64,000 nt of DNA from Pantoea cypripedii. GTDB taxonomy: Bacteria; Pseudomonadota; Gammaproteobacteria; Enterobacterales; Enterobacteriaceae. Numbering within the stretch: the stretch's first letter is position 1; every line of letters begins with the position of its first letter. The stretch lies in the NCBI RefSeq assembly GCF_011395035.1, contig NZ_CP024768.1, positions 2,889,286 to 2,953,285 on the forward strand. Direction: 5' to 3'. Below, one piece after another: positions 44,726 through 53,193 of the stretch. The position numbers and the translations under genes are program-made. Under the pieces are notes generated by a model. The model did not search any database. It had not been told where the DNA came from and was given only the letters and a program-made list of their open reading frames with translations.

Positions 44726-46378
44726 CTAATGGCCGGTATCGGTGCGTTTTACCGCATCCAGCGTCGCCATTTCACGTTCGCTGCCCGTCAACTCACTCAG
44801 CTTACCGTCACGCATTTCCAGCAGGCGATCGGCGTGAATAAAGTAGTGATCGTCATGGCTGATAGCAAACACCGTTTTGCCGGACTCCTGTAACCAGGGC
44901 AGCAGCTCGCGGTAGAAAATCCGGCGGAAATGCGGGTCCTGATCGGCGGCCCATTCGTCGAGCAGCAGGATGTCGCGCTCCTCCGCAACTGCCAGCAACA
45001 GCGCCAGACGCTTACTCTGCCCTTTCGACAGTTGCAGATTCAGTACCTTGTTGCCTGCCAGCTTCAGTTTATCCTGCATCTTCAGACGCTCAAGCCACTG
45101 CTGCACCAGCGCCGGATTGGCAGGCTGACCGCTACGGCCAATCAGACGATCAAAGAGATGCACATCGGTGAACACCGCAGAGAAATGCTGGCGATAAGCG
45201 TCCAGATTGTGCCAGTCAACCGCTTTGCCATTCAGCAACACGCTACCGGACTGCGGCTGATACAGGCCGGTCAGTAACATCGCCAGCGTCGATTTACCGC
45301 TACCGTTACCACCAATCAGGAACACCAGCTCGCCCCGGCGCAGAGTCAGGTTGATCGGCCCCACTTCGAAGCCATGTTCGCCATAATGGAAGCAAACATC
45401 ACGTAACTCGAGGGATTGCCACTCGCTGGCCGTGGGCAAGGCTTTGAACTCTGCTTCATAAGGCGCAAGATCAAAAGTATTCAGCTTGCGGAACGCCACC
45501 TGGGCACTGAGCAGCGTCGGTAATGCGCCCACAGCCGCCAGTAGCGGCGTGCGCAGAAACAACAGTGTCAGCGAGTACGTTGCCGCGATGGCGGTATTGG
45601 CCCAGCCAAGACCGTTGGCCATCCAGAACACGATGCCAATCGCCCCCAACATCATAATGTTTGACCAGTTCACCGCACTGAGATGGAAGGTGTCGGCACG
45701 CACGATATGGTGGCGATAGCTTTTGGCGTTTTCCTGATAAACGCTGTCGTAAATCTGCTGCGCGCGATCGCGGTTCAGCTGTAGCTCTTTACGCCCTTCA
45801 ATGATGGTTTGATAGTCACGATAGAGGTCATCTTCCACCTCGCGCAGCTTCGCCATGTGTTGATAAACCCGCGACACCAGTAACCAGCCACCCACCAGCG
45901 TCACCACCAGCCACAACGAGGTCACCGCCAGCATTTTCGGTGATAACCACGCCATATACAGCGCGGAACCCAGGGTAATGATGATGCCCTGGATTAACTC
46001 CGGCAGACGAACAAAAGCAATGGTAATGGCACGCACGTCACTGGTCAGCCCGGCCAGCAATTGTGCATTGCCAATCTGCTCGATACGCTCCACGCGGGTA
46101 TCAAGAATACGTTTGATAAACTCGCCACGCAGACGCCAGACAAAGTGATGACCCAGCAACGTCAGCGATAACTGTGAACCCAGCGTCACCGCCATCAGCA
46201 GAAACAGCTGCAGCAGAAAAGCCGGTAATACGCTAACCGAGGTATTAACTGCCGTGATCAGCTCGTTATTAATCCAGGCGATCATGCCAATGCCGAGCGC
46301 GGCGCTAAGTAAAGTAAGAAGGATGACGCCAATAAAGGGCCAGCGGTACTGGCGATAGACAACCTGAAGCAGAGCCAT
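44726..46378 (-). CDS. yojI: ABC exporter YojI (microcin J25 efflux, half-transporter)
   Basis: This 550-aa protein (547 in E. coli) fuses six membrane helices (about 1-290) to an ABC ATPase domain (about 320-540) with Walker A GGNGSGKST, signature LSKGQSKRLALLL and Walker B DILLLDEWAADQDP. E. coli YojI exports microcin J25 with TolC and belongs to the cyclic-peptide/siderophore exporter group that includes PvdE. A homodimer in the inner membrane is expected. It marks the return to the E. coli gene order after the accessory block. Confidence 0.94.
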   Translation of the reverse strand: MALLQVVYRQYRWPFIGVILLTLLSAALGIGMIAWINNELITAVNTSVSVLPAFLLQLFLLMAVTLGSQLSLTLLGHHFVWRLRGEFIKRILDTRVERIEQIGNAQLLAGLTSDVRAITIAFVRLPELIQGIIITLGSALYMAWLSPKMLAVTSLWLVVTLVGGWLLVSRVYQHMAKLREVEDDLYRDYQTIIEGRKELQLNRDRAQQIYDSVYQENAKSYRHHIVRADTFHLSAVNWSNIMMLGAIGIVFWMANGLGWANTAIAATYSLTLLFLRTPLLAAVGALPTLLSAQVAFRKLNTFDLAPYEAEFKALPTASEWQSLELRDVCFHYGEHGFEVGPINLTLRRGELVFLIGGNGSGKSTLAMLLTGLYQPQSGSVLLNGKAVDWHNLDAYRQHFSAVFTDVHLFDRLIGRSGQPANPALVQQWLERLKMQDKLKLAGNKVLNLQLSKGQSKRLALLLAVAEERDILLLDEWAADQDPHFRRIFYRELLPWLQESGKTVFAISHDDHYFIHADRLLEMRDGKLSELTGSEREMATLDAVKRTDTGH

Positions 46379-46464
46379 TAAACGGTTCCAGCAGTAAACT
46401 TTTGCAGCCTGCAGTTTAATGGTGCATCAGATGATAGCAAGAATAATTCTCATCCAATGCGCCC

Positions 46465-47106
46465 TTAATGGGCGCGCCGGAAAGTGAGGTTGTAGCGAAA
46501 GGCACCGGCCTGCGGATGAATACCCGATTTGAGCGGCAGAATGCCGTGATAGCGCAGGCGCGAAGGCCCACCCCATACCACGATATCGCCGTGTTCCAGT
46601 AACACGCGCTGTGTCGCATCACCGCGTTCGAACCCACCAAACTGAAACACGGCGGGCAGCCCGAGTGACACGGAAACGATCGGCTGACGCAGATCCTTCT
46701 CATCTTTATCCTGATGCAGCGTCAGTTTGGCACCCGGTTCATAACGGTTGATCAGACAGGCATCCGGGTTAAAACCGCTGAACCCGGCTTCCAGCGCCGT
46801 CTGCTGCGCCAGCTCACGGAACAACGCTGGCATTGGCGGCCATGTCTGCCCGCTGAGGTTATCCTGCCCGGTATACTGGTAGCCACGTGAATCGCTCGAC
46901 CAGCCCAAATCACCGCAGTTGGTCATGGCGACCGACATACGGTGCCCGCCCGGCGTAATGCGATGAGCAAACGGGTTAAGTGCGGCGATGGTATGAATTT
47001 CCGCCAGCAATGCCTCCGCCTGCTCACGGGCGCGACGCCGCAAAATCACCGCCCCCTCAGCCAGTGGTTCCTGCCACGGCGCTTCGTCACTAAACAGATC
47101 CAGCAT
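46465..47106 (-). CDS. alkB: DNA oxidative demethylase AlkB
   Basis: AlkB removes methyl groups from 1-methyladenine and 3-methylcytosine using Fe(II) and 2-oxoglutarate. In this 213-aa protein the iron ligands His131, Asp133 (LHQDKDE) and His187 (RYHGIL), and the 2-oxoglutarate-binding Arg204 and Arg210 (FRYNLTFRR), fall at the same numbers as in E. coli. GGAGG precedes the ATG. In E. coli alkB follows ada under adaptive-response control; here ada is absent and alkB lies 14 bp behind apbE, so its regulation may differ. Confidence 0.96.
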   Translation of the reverse strand: MLDLFSDEAPWQEPLAEGAVILRRRAREQAEALLAEIHTIAALNPFAHRITPGGHRMSVAMTNCGDLGWSSDSRGYQYTGQDNLSGQTWPPMPALFRELAQQTALEAGFSGFNPDACLINRYEPGAKLTLHQDKDEKDLRQPIVSVSLGLPAVFQFGGFERGDATQRVLLEHGDIVVWGGPSRLRYHGILPLKSGIHPQAGAFRYNLTFRRAH

Positions 47107-47120
47107 CTGCGCCTCCGTAA

Positions 47121-48158
47121 TCAGTTGTCATCCTGCGAAATCAGGAAGGGTTTAAACTGCGGCGACATCCAGTGACTGAAGCCGTCGCCCTGCTTGCTTA
47201 TCAGATAAACCGCCAGATGCTCCTTCAGCGCCAGCGCTTTGGCACGCTCGGTGCCCAGCACCATCAACCCGGTATCCCAGCCATCCGCTTCCAGCGCGGT
47301 GGTGGCGATCACCGTTGCCGACACCAGTTTATGCTGGATCGGCCGCCCGGTGGCGGGATCGATAACGTGCGAAATGCGTTTGCCATCCAGTTCATAATAG
47401 TTGCGATAGCTGCCGGATGTACTGATCCCGTGGCCCTGCAAATCTACCCGCGCTTCCACCGCATTCTCCCGATCGGTCGGTTTCTGGATCGCTACGCGCC
47501 AGGGTTGGTTCTGCGCGTTCAGTCCGCGACTCAGTACCGCTCCGCCCACCGACACCAGATAATCGGTGATGCCCTGCTGCTCCATCAGGCGTGCCAGATG
47601 GTCGGTTGCATAGCCTTCGCCCATGGTGGAGAGATCAACATACAAGCCCGGCAGATCCTTTTGCAGCCACTGGCCGTCAACCGCCTGAATCACCCGTAAA
47701 TGCTGTAAACCGGTCAGCGCTTTAGTCGCAGCAATTTCAGCATCCGTTGGCGTGTGCGCAGGTGGTTTAGTCGGCCCAAAACCCCACAGATTGACCAGCG
47801 GCCCAACGGTAATGTCCATCGCACCACCGGTTTTATTGCCGATGCGCAGTGCTGCGGTAACAATATCCGCCATATCGGCGCTGACCGGCTGCGGTGAGGT
47901 GCCCTGATATTGATTGAAGCGCGACAACACCGAATCCGGCTTCCAGGTGGAGAGTTCACCATCATCACGATCCAGCTGCTGCTGGATCGCCTGCTGTAGC
48001 GCCACTTTACGCTGCGCATCGACCCCCGCCAGGCTGACTCGCCATACCGTGCCCATGGTTTTACCCTCCAGCACCAGGCTTTGCCGGGTAGGCGTTTGAT
48101 CGCAACCACTCACCCCGATCACTGCCAGACCAATCAGCAGAATATTCTGAAAACGCAT
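47121..48158 (-). CDS. apbE: FAD:protein FMN transferase ApbE, lipoprotein
   Basis: ApbE attaches FMN covalently to threonines of periplasm-facing flavoproteins such as the Nqr and Rnf subunits. The 345-aa precursor has a lipobox VSGC (Cys19), the TMGTVWRVSL motif after the signal, the FAD-binding GGAMDITVGPLVNLWGFGP segment and the conserved HVIDPATGRP near residue 275. GAGG precedes the ATG. It is the first gene of an apbE-alkB pair; ada, between them in E. coli, is missing. Confidence 0.94.
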   Translation of the reverse strand: MRFQNILLIGLAVIGVSGCDQTPTRQSLVLEGKTMGTVWRVSLAGVDAQRKVALQQAIQQQLDRDDGELSTWKPDSVLSRFNQYQGTSPQPVSADMADIVTAALRIGNKTGGAMDITVGPLVNLWGFGPTKPPAHTPTDAEIAATKALTGLQHLRVIQAVDGQWLQKDLPGLYVDLSTMGEGYATDHLARLMEQQGITDYLVSVGGAVLSRGLNAQNQPWRVAIQKPTDRENAVEARVDLQGHGISTSGSYRNYYELDGKRISHVIDPATGRPIQHKLVSATVIATTALEADGWDTGLMVLGTERAKALALKEHLAVYLISKQGDGFSHWMSPQFKPFLISQDDN

Positions 48159-48299
48159 CTAATCCTCATCTGTAACGCTTTAATTAAGCGTGTTACAAAG
48201 CATAACTCGCTTGTAAATCAGGCTAAAGCTGCTTGAAGTTGACTGAAGGCTGTCACAGGATAACCCGTTCCTGCACAACCGCGAATACGGGAGCGTCAG

Positions 48300-48407
48300 A
48301 TGATTTATACAATTCTTGTGGTGGCCACTGGTCTGTTTTTCTACAGCAGCCTGCAATGCTGGCGGCTTTATCGTCAGCGTCATATGCGTCATCTGCGCGG
48401 GCGTTAA
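48300..48407 (+). CDS. Possible 35-aa single-pass membrane microprotein
   Basis: An ATG with GGGAG 6 nt upstream opens a 35-codon frame whose product starts MIYTILVVATGLFFYSSLQC and ends in a strongly basic tail (WRLYRQRHMRHLRGR). This is a textbook layout for a small inner-membrane protein: one hydrophobic helix of about 19 residues followed by positive charge, N-out or N-in by the tail. It lies alone between apbE (divergent) and the region before the NTF2-like gene. No homologue is recognised. Confidence 0.5.
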   Translation: MIYTILVVATGLFFYSSLQCWRLYRQRHMRHLRGR

Positions 48408-48554
48408 ATTTCTGCACCAGAAAAACCCGCGTTGCACCGCTTCAGCGCTGGCGCAGTGTAGCAAAGTCAGCTCGATCCGCGTGGCGCTGAGAGCGGTGTT
48501 GTGGCATGAATTCTGCAATGTTTAAGCTGAGTTGAATATCAGTGAGGCAGCAGA

Positions 48555-48704
48555 ATGGAAAAGTCGAAAACACAACATGGCAAATGGCAGCAGTGGCTGA
48601 GCTTCTCAGCATTTACATTGGCAGGCGTGGCGCTGGAAGGCAGCCTCCCTCCAGCGCAACAACAGCAACTGCCAAAAGCGAAAAAGTGGCGCACTGCGCA
48701 GTAA
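48555..48704 (+). CDS. Possible 49-aa small protein
   Basis: ATG at 48555, with GAGG about 8 nt upstream, opens 49 codons: a basic N-terminus (MEKSKTQHGKWQQW), a short hydrophobic part (LSFSAFTLAGVAL) and a Gln-rich, then Lys-rich tail. The hydrophobic part is short for a membrane span. It ends 8 bp before the stop of the convergent NTF2-like gene. No family is recognised and it could be a chance frame. Confidence 0.35.
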   Translation: MEKSKTQHGKWQQWLSFSAFTLAGVALEGSLPPAQQQQLPKAKKWRTAQ

Positions 48705-48712
48705 TTCTGCGT

Positions 48713-49168
48713 TTACAGCCCCAGTTCACTCAGGCCCGGATGATCATCCGGGCGTGTTCCCAGCGGCCAATGGAATAAACGCTGTGCCTCGGTGATGGCA
48801 AGGTCGTTGATACAGGCGTAGCGCGTTATCATCAGACCATCTGCCCCGAAGTGCCAGTTCTCATTACCGTAGCTGCGGAACCAGTTACCCTTGTCATCAC
48901 ACCATTCATAGGCAAAGCGCACCGCCAGTTTGTCGTTGTGCCACGCCCATAACTCTTTAATCAGCCGATATTCCCGCTCTTTGCTCCATTTACGTTGCAG
49001 AAACGCCGCGGCTTCGGCCCGTCCGTTGACAAATTCACTGCGATTACGCCAATAGGTATCTTCACTGTACACCTGCGCCACCCGCTGAGGGTCACGGCTG
49101 TTCCAGGCATCTTCAGCCATGCGCACTTTCTGCGTGGCACTTTGTTCATCAAACGGGGGGATCAGCAT
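48713..49168 (-). CDS. NTF2-like/DUF1348 family protein
   Basis: The 151-aa protein has the compact NTF2-like (SnoaL) alpha-beta cone with the DUF1348 blocks MAEDAWNSRDPQRVAQVYSE and GNENWHFGADGLMITRYACI. These cytosolic proteins bind or isomerise small hydrophobic molecules; the specific ligand is unknown. AAGGAG lies 6 nt before ATG at 49168; the ATG one codon earlier (49171) is an alternative, while starts further upstream fall in the operator. It is divergent from a TetR gene, with two palindromic operators between them, so it is very likely repressed by that regulator. Confidence 0.88.
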   Translation of the reverse strand: MLIPPFDEQSATQKVRMAEDAWNSRDPQRVAQVYSEDTYWRNRSEFVNGRAEAAAFLQRKWSKEREYRLIKELWAWHNDKLAVRFAYEWCDDKGNWFRSYGNENWHFGADGLMITRYACINDLAITEAQRLFHWPLGTRPDDHPGLSELGL

Positions 49169-49186
49169 CATAGTCTCCTTTTTTAT

Positions 49187-49204
49187 GTAGACAGGTCTGT
49201 CTAC
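49187..49204. promoter_or_regulatory. TetR operator 1
   Basis: GTAGACA-GGTC-TGTCTAC is a perfect 7-4-7 palindrome, the first of two with identical arms between the NTF2-like and tetR genes. Binding by the adjacent TetR-family protein is inferred from position. Confidence 0.75.
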
Positions 49205-49223
49205 TTGATTCATCCTGCCGTAT

Positions 49224-49241
49224 GTAGACAATTTTGTCTAC
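49224..49241. promoter_or_regulatory. TetR operator 2
   Basis: GTAGACA-ATTT-TGTCTAC, identical arms to operator 1, with centres 37 bp apart. It lies 22 bp before the tetR ATG at 49264. Confidence 0.75.
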
Positions 49242-49263
49242 TTTCTTTTTTTATGGTGACGTT

Positions 49264-49827
49264 ATGCTCGCTCCTCTGACCTTTGATCCGCAGGCCGCCG
49301 CGCGCGATCGCATCCTCAATACCGCCCAGCGCTTGTTTTATCAGCAGGGCATTCGCGCCACCGGCATTGATAAAGTAATTGCCGAGGCGGGCGTCACCAA
49401 AGTGACCTTCTATCGACACTTCCCGGCCAAGAACGCCCTGATTCTGGCGTTTCTGCAACAGCGTCATCAACGCTGGATGACGGCATTTTGCGCCGCACTG
49501 GAACAGCAGCCGGTGCTGGCAGATGCCCTGCCCGCGGCGCTGCACAGCTGGTTTGCCGAAGCGGATTTCCGTGGCTGCGCCTTTATAAACAGTGCGGCGG
49601 AATTGGCGGACACCCTGCCGGAAGCCAGTGCCCTGATTCTGGAACATAAAAGAGAAATGGCGGCGGCGATCGCTCAGCAGCTCACGGCAGAACAGCAGAA
49701 AATAGTCGGACAGATTGTCTTACTGGTGGAGGGAGCGATTGTGCAGGTTCAACTGGGCGAGAAGGCAGAGCAGATTATTGAGACGTTACGTGGCGCACTA
49801 ACTACGTTACTAAAAACCGGAGCGTGA
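49264..49827 (+). CDS. TetR/AcrR-family repressor
   Basis: A 187-aa regulator with an N-terminal TetR helix-turn-helix (about 15-60; motif GIDKVIAEAGVTKVTFYRHF) and a helical ligand-binding and dimer domain. The C-terminal domain includes the WFAEADFRGCAFINSAAE block seen in regulators of redox or electrophile-responsive genes. Start at 49264 after GGTGACG; an in-frame TTG at 49234 lies inside operator 2 and is rejected. It probably represses itself and the divergent NTF2-like gene. Its 3' end runs into the ompC terminator. Confidence 0.9.
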   Translation: MLAPLTFDPQAAARDRILNTAQRLFYQQGIRATGIDKVIAEAGVTKVTFYRHFPAKNALILAFLQQRHQRWMTAFCAALEQQPVLADALPAALHSWFAEADFRGCAFINSAAELADTLPEASALILEHKREMAAAIAQQLTAEQQKIVGQIVLLVEGAIVQVQLGEKAEQIIETLRGALTTLLKTGA

Positions 49828-49844
49828 CCGGCAGGCCACGCTCC
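49811..49844 (-). terminator. Intrinsic terminator of ompC
   Basis: On the minus strand GGAGCGTG pairs with CACGCTCC around a 10-nt loop, followed by GG and five T. It overlaps the 3' end of the convergent tetR gene. Confidence 0.75.
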
Positions 49845-49854
49845 AGCAAACTTC

Positions 49855-50964
49855 TTAGAACTGGTAAACCAGCCCCAGAGCCACGACGTCGTCGGTGTTG
49901 ATACCGGCGGCCTGGGTGAAGTTGTTGTCGTCCAGCAGGTTGATCTGGTAATCAACATAGGTGGACATGTTTTTGTTGAAGTAGTAGGTCGCACCTACGT
50001 CGATGTATTTTTTCAGGTTCTGGCTGCCATAACCTTCGATGTCTTTACCACGAGAGGAGACGAAGGCCAGAGACGGACGCAGACCGAAGTCAAACTGGTA
50101 CTGAGCAACCAATTCCCAGTTATCCGCTTTGTTCGCGTAACCGTAAGCAGTGGCATCGCTGGAGCCAAAGCGGGTTGCGTTGAACGAACGGGTATACATC
50201 GCGGCCAGGTAGATGTTGTTGGCGTCATATTTCAGACCACCGGTGTAAGCATCCGCACGATCGCCTCGACCCAGGATACCGGCAGAACCGCCGTTCTGGT
50301 TGTTGGTACGGTCAGACGACATCATCGCTGCACCGATGCCAAAACCAGAACCGATATCATAAGTGGTGCTCAGGCCATAACCGTCACCATTTTCGCCCAG
50401 CACATCACGGCCAGATGAGGATTCAGTCGGGTTGTCATTTTTGCCCTGGTACTGCACGGCAAAGTTCCAGCCATCCACCAGACCGAAGAAGTTGGTGTTA
50501 CGGTAAGTCGCCAGACCGTTGCTACGCTGGAACATAAAGTTGTCAGCGCCGTAGGTATCACCACCGAACTCAGGCAGTACGTCGGTCCATGAACCGATGT
50601 CATACAGCACGCCATAGTTACGACCGTAGTCGAATGAACCGGCATCACCGAATTTCAGACCAGCAAAGCCCACACGGGTGAAGCTGTTGGCGGTGCCCTG
50701 GTTTTCTGTGGTATTCAGCGCAGCCTGATATTCCCACTGGCCGTAACCGGACAGTTGGTCGGTTATCTGAGTCTCACCTTTGAAACCAAAACGCAGGTAA
50801 GACTGGTCACCGTCACTGCCAGAGTTATCAGAAAAATAGTGCAGACCGTCGACTTTGCCGTACAGATCTAATTTGTTGCCATCTTTATTGTAAATTTCCG
50901 CTGCGTTTGCAGCACCTGCAACAAGAAGCGCAGGAATCATCAGGGAGAGAACACGAAGTTTCAT
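49855..50964 (-). CDS. ompC: General porin OmpC/OmpF family
   Basis: This 369-aa precursor has a 21-residue signal peptide (ending ANA) and a 16-strand beta-barrel ending in YQF. The constriction loop L3 motif PEFGGDTYGADNFM is near residues 132-145, and the basic arc residues are present. It forms a trimeric outer-membrane channel for small hydrophilic solutes. By position (apbE-ompC-micF-rcsD) it is the OmpC orthologue, although Erwiniaceae porins blend OmpC and OmpF features. The promoter region carries OmpR-like sites, and GAGGGTAATAAA precedes the ATG. Confidence 0.93.
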   Translation of the reverse strand: MKLRVLSLMIPALLVAGAANAAEIYNKDGNKLDLYGKVDGLHYFSDNSGSDGDQSYLRFGFKGETQITDQLSGYGQWEYQAALNTTENQGTANSFTRVGFAGLKFGDAGSFDYGRNYGVLYDIGSWTDVLPEFGGDTYGADNFMFQRSNGLATYRNTNFFGLVDGWNFAVQYQGKNDNPTESSSGRDVLGENGDGYGLSTTYDIGSGFGIGAAMMSSDRTNNQNGGSAGILGRGDRADAYTGGLKYDANNIYLAAMYTRSFNATRFGSSDATAYGYANKADNWELVAQYQFDFGLRPSLAFVSSRGKDIEGYGSQNLKKYIDVGATYYFNKNMSTYVDYQINLLDDNNFTQAAGINTDDVVALGLVYQF

Positions 50965-51088
50965 TTTATTACCCTCTGTAATGTGCCTTTATTTATGCCA
51001 CTGCTAACTGAATGATTAAAAATTCAGCCGGCAAGCCATTGTTATTTTATAGAGGGCAATAATCTATCACGAAAATGATACTAAATTT

Positions 51089-51132
51089 CCGAAAGTGTTT
51101 CATTGTATGAAATAAATATTTCCAGATGTAAA
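51089..51132 (-). promoter_or_regulatory. OmpR-binding region of ompC
   Basis: On the minus strand TTTACATCTGGAAATATTTA (51113-51132) resembles the E. coli ompC C1 OmpR site, and AATGAAACACTTTCGG (51089-51104) resembles C2. Next toward ompC comes TTTAGTATCATTTTCGTG, nearly identical to the E. coli ompC promoter. Confidence 0.6.
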
Positions 51133-51286
51133 TTTCGGGGAACTAATAAGCAGCACGCATCGGTAAAAAATATAGCACAGATTGATAAACCGCTTTTTAG
51201 TTATTAAACATCAATAAGTTACATACAGAACCCTTTCAGCACTGAATGATAAAACTTTTCAGCCATCAGAGAATACAATTACTCCC

Positions 51287-51379
51287 GCTATCATCATTTA
51301 TTTCATTATTACCTTCATTCACCCCGAATGAGATGTTTACCCTAAATTCCCGCCGGACATGTTTGTCCGGCATTTTTTT
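51287..51379 (+). ncRNA. micF: MicF small regulatory RNA
   Basis: A 93-nt gene divergent from ompC, the same place and length as E. coli MicF. The 5' end GCTATCATCATTTATTTCAT matches the conserved seed (GCTATCATCATTAACTTTAT in E. coli), followed by TATTACC-TCATTCA. The 3' end is a GCCGGAC/GTCCGGC hairpin with seven T. MicF pairs through Hfq with the start region of ompF mRNA and of lrp, lpxR and other targets. No second porin gene is in the window. Confidence 0.9.
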
Positions 51380-51507
51380 GCCTGCCACTTACCGTCTTTT
51401 GTCATCTTCCGTAAACTTACTTGACCGCCCTTAATTAAGACAATACCTCAATCACATTATTTGTTTATTTTCGCACATTTTGTTCAATAACAAGTCAGGA
51501 ATTAACC

Positions 51508-51705
51508 ATGTTAATTTCCCGCTGCAACAAAGATCATAGTAATTATTTGCGGACCGTAATATTACCCCGGCTACATCGCTTCTTTGACTTTATTCAGCAG
51601 CTTAAGCTCAGCATTCATTACGTCATTCTGGCCGTTTTAATTTATACATGGCTCGCTCCAGCGGGGGAAATAGCCAGTCCATTAATCGACAATAAGGTGA
51701 GATAA
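51508..51705 (+). CDS. Possible 65-aa membrane protein
   Basis: ATG preceded by AGGAATTAACC opens 65 codons. The product is basic in its first half and has one hydrophobic segment (LSIHYVILAVLIYTWLA, about 34-50). The stretch is AT-rich and otherwise empty between micF and the MFS gene, and no family is recognised. It may be a real small protein or a chance frame. Confidence 0.3.
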   Translation: MLISRCNKDHSNYLRTVILPRLHRFFDFIQQLKLSIHYVILAVLIYTWLAPAGEIASPLIDNKVR

Positions 51706-52038
51706 TGTTGTTGGTTATTCCTTTCCTGATAAATCGCTCAATTAATCTTCCGCAAAACCTGAAATTTTCTATTTATCTCGTGATCAACATCACAAATTAT
51801 TCGGCAGCCGGGACGCTGCTTTTCAGCTAACCTATTGAATCCATATAACAAAATTTGAGTTAAGTCGCTTTTAGGTCCCGTTCCTCTGCCAGGAAAGTTC
51901 TGGAAAAAAAATGCAGTGGCTGAAAAGTCGGTAAAATGCCCTTTTGCCGGTAATTCATGGCATGGGACGACCTCTAAACCTGCCGTTGCAGCGGGTTGAT
52001 GCTAAAATCGCCCTTTTGACGAGAAAGATAATAACTTC
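51706..52038. other. Intergenic region upstream of the MFS transporter gene
   Basis: This 333-bp AT-rich stretch has no convincing ORF. It contains CGTGA-TCAACA-TCACA at 51779-51794, which matches the CRP consensus TGTGA-N6-TCACA at nine of ten positions, about 245 bp before the MFS start. Nothing else was recognised. Confidence 0.5.
51779..51794. promoter_or_regulatory. Candidate CRP site
   Basis: CGTGATCAACATCACA: one mismatch from TGTGA-N6-TCACA. It is far from the next gene start, so the target could be an unmapped promoter. Confidence 0.4.
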
Positions 52039-53193
52039 ATGACAGCACTGGACGCCGCACAACATCCGCGAGACGCTCGCCTTCTGCACTGGTCAACCCG
52101 TACCGTGTTTTTGATCAATGGCCTGGGTATGTCTGCCTGGGCCCCTCTGGTGCCGTTTGCCCGCGATCGTCTGCATTTAACCGGCAGCATGCTCGGTGCA
52201 TTGCTGCTCTGTCTGGGTATTGGTTCGCTGGCCGCGATGCCGGTTACCGGCAAACTGGTGGCACGCTATGGGTGTCGACGCGTCATGCTCTGCTCCACCA
52301 CACTGGTGCTCATGATGCTGCCACTGCTGGCCACGGCCAGTCAGACACCGGTGATGGCGCTGGCGTTGATGCTATTTGGTGCCGGGCTGGGCACGCTTGA
52401 TGTTGCGATGAACTACCAGGCCGTAGAAGTGGAAAAGGCGGCGCGCCGTCCGATGATGTCCGGCTTCCACGCGTTCTTTAGTCTGGGCGGTATTGTCGGA
52501 GCCGCGACGGTCAGCCTGTTGATGAGTGTCGGTTTGTCGCCACTCGCCGCCGTGGGTGTGGTGATGGTGGTCATGGTGTTGCTGCTGTTGCGCTGCCAGC
52601 CGGGGATGATGACCACCCGCTTACATCAGCCCGATCAGCCGTGGCTGGTGATGCCACGCGGCTGGGTGGCCTTTCTCGGCCTGCTGTGCTTTATTCTGTT
52701 TCTCGCCGAAGGGGCAGTACTCGACTGGGGTGCCTTGCTGCTGTTACAAAGTCCGGAGATGCCAGCCACCTGGGCCGGACTGGGCTATGCGGTGTTTTCT
52801 ATCGCCATGACCCTGGGGCGTTTTACCGGGGATAAAATCATCGAGCGCTGTGGGCGTTATCCGGTGATGTTGGGTGGTGCTCTGGCTGCCGCGGCAGGCA
52901 TGACGCTGGCAGTGATGCTTCCCTGGCCTGGTCTGGCGTTGCTGGCCTTCCTGCTGGTGGGGTTTGGCCTGGCCAATACGGTGCCGATGTTGTTCAATGC
53001 TGCTGGAAATCAACACGATATGCCGTCAAATCTGGCGATTTCCGCCATGACAACCTTAGGCTATGCAGGTATTCTTTCAGGTCCGGCTTTGATCGGATTA
53101 ATATCCCAGTGGATCAGCCTGAGCGGCGCATTTCTGCTTATCGCCCTGCTGCTGCTGGCCGTAGCTGCCAGCGCCCGACTGGTTGCGCGATAA
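52039..53193 (+). CDS. MFS transporter, YbjJ-like
   Basis: The 384-aa protein has 12 hydrophobic helices, a motif A-like GKLVARYGCRRVM loop near 72-84, and the GTLDVAMNYQAVEVEKAARRP segment typical of the YbjJ/fucose-permease-like branch of the major facilitator superfamily. The substrate is unknown. It lies between micF and rcsD, where E. coli has no such gene, and ends 20 bp before the rcsD ATG on the same strand. That makes read-through into rcsD possible. Confidence 0.85.
   Translation: MTALDAAQHPRDARLLHWSTRTVFLINGLGMSAWAPLVPFARDRLHLTGSMLGALLLCLGIGSLAAMPVTGKLVARYGCRRVMLCSTTLVLMMLPLLATASQTPVMALALMLFGAGLGTLDVAMNYQAVEVEKAARRPMMSGFHAFFSLGGIVGAATVSLLMSVGLSPLAAVGVVMVVMVLLLLRCQPGMMTTRLHQPDQPWLVMPRGWVAFLGLLCFILFLAEGAVLDWGALLLLQSPEMPATWAGLGYAVFSIAMTLGRFTGDKIIERCGRYPVMLGGALAAAAGMTLAVMLPWPGLALLAFLLVGFGLANTVPMLFNAAGNQHDMPSNLAISAMTTLGYAGILSGPALIGLISQWISLSGAFLLIALLLLAVAASARLVAR

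Noticed and set aside
49234..49263. Upstream TTG start for the TetR gene
   Set aside because: It lies inside the second palindromic operator and adds unconserved residues.
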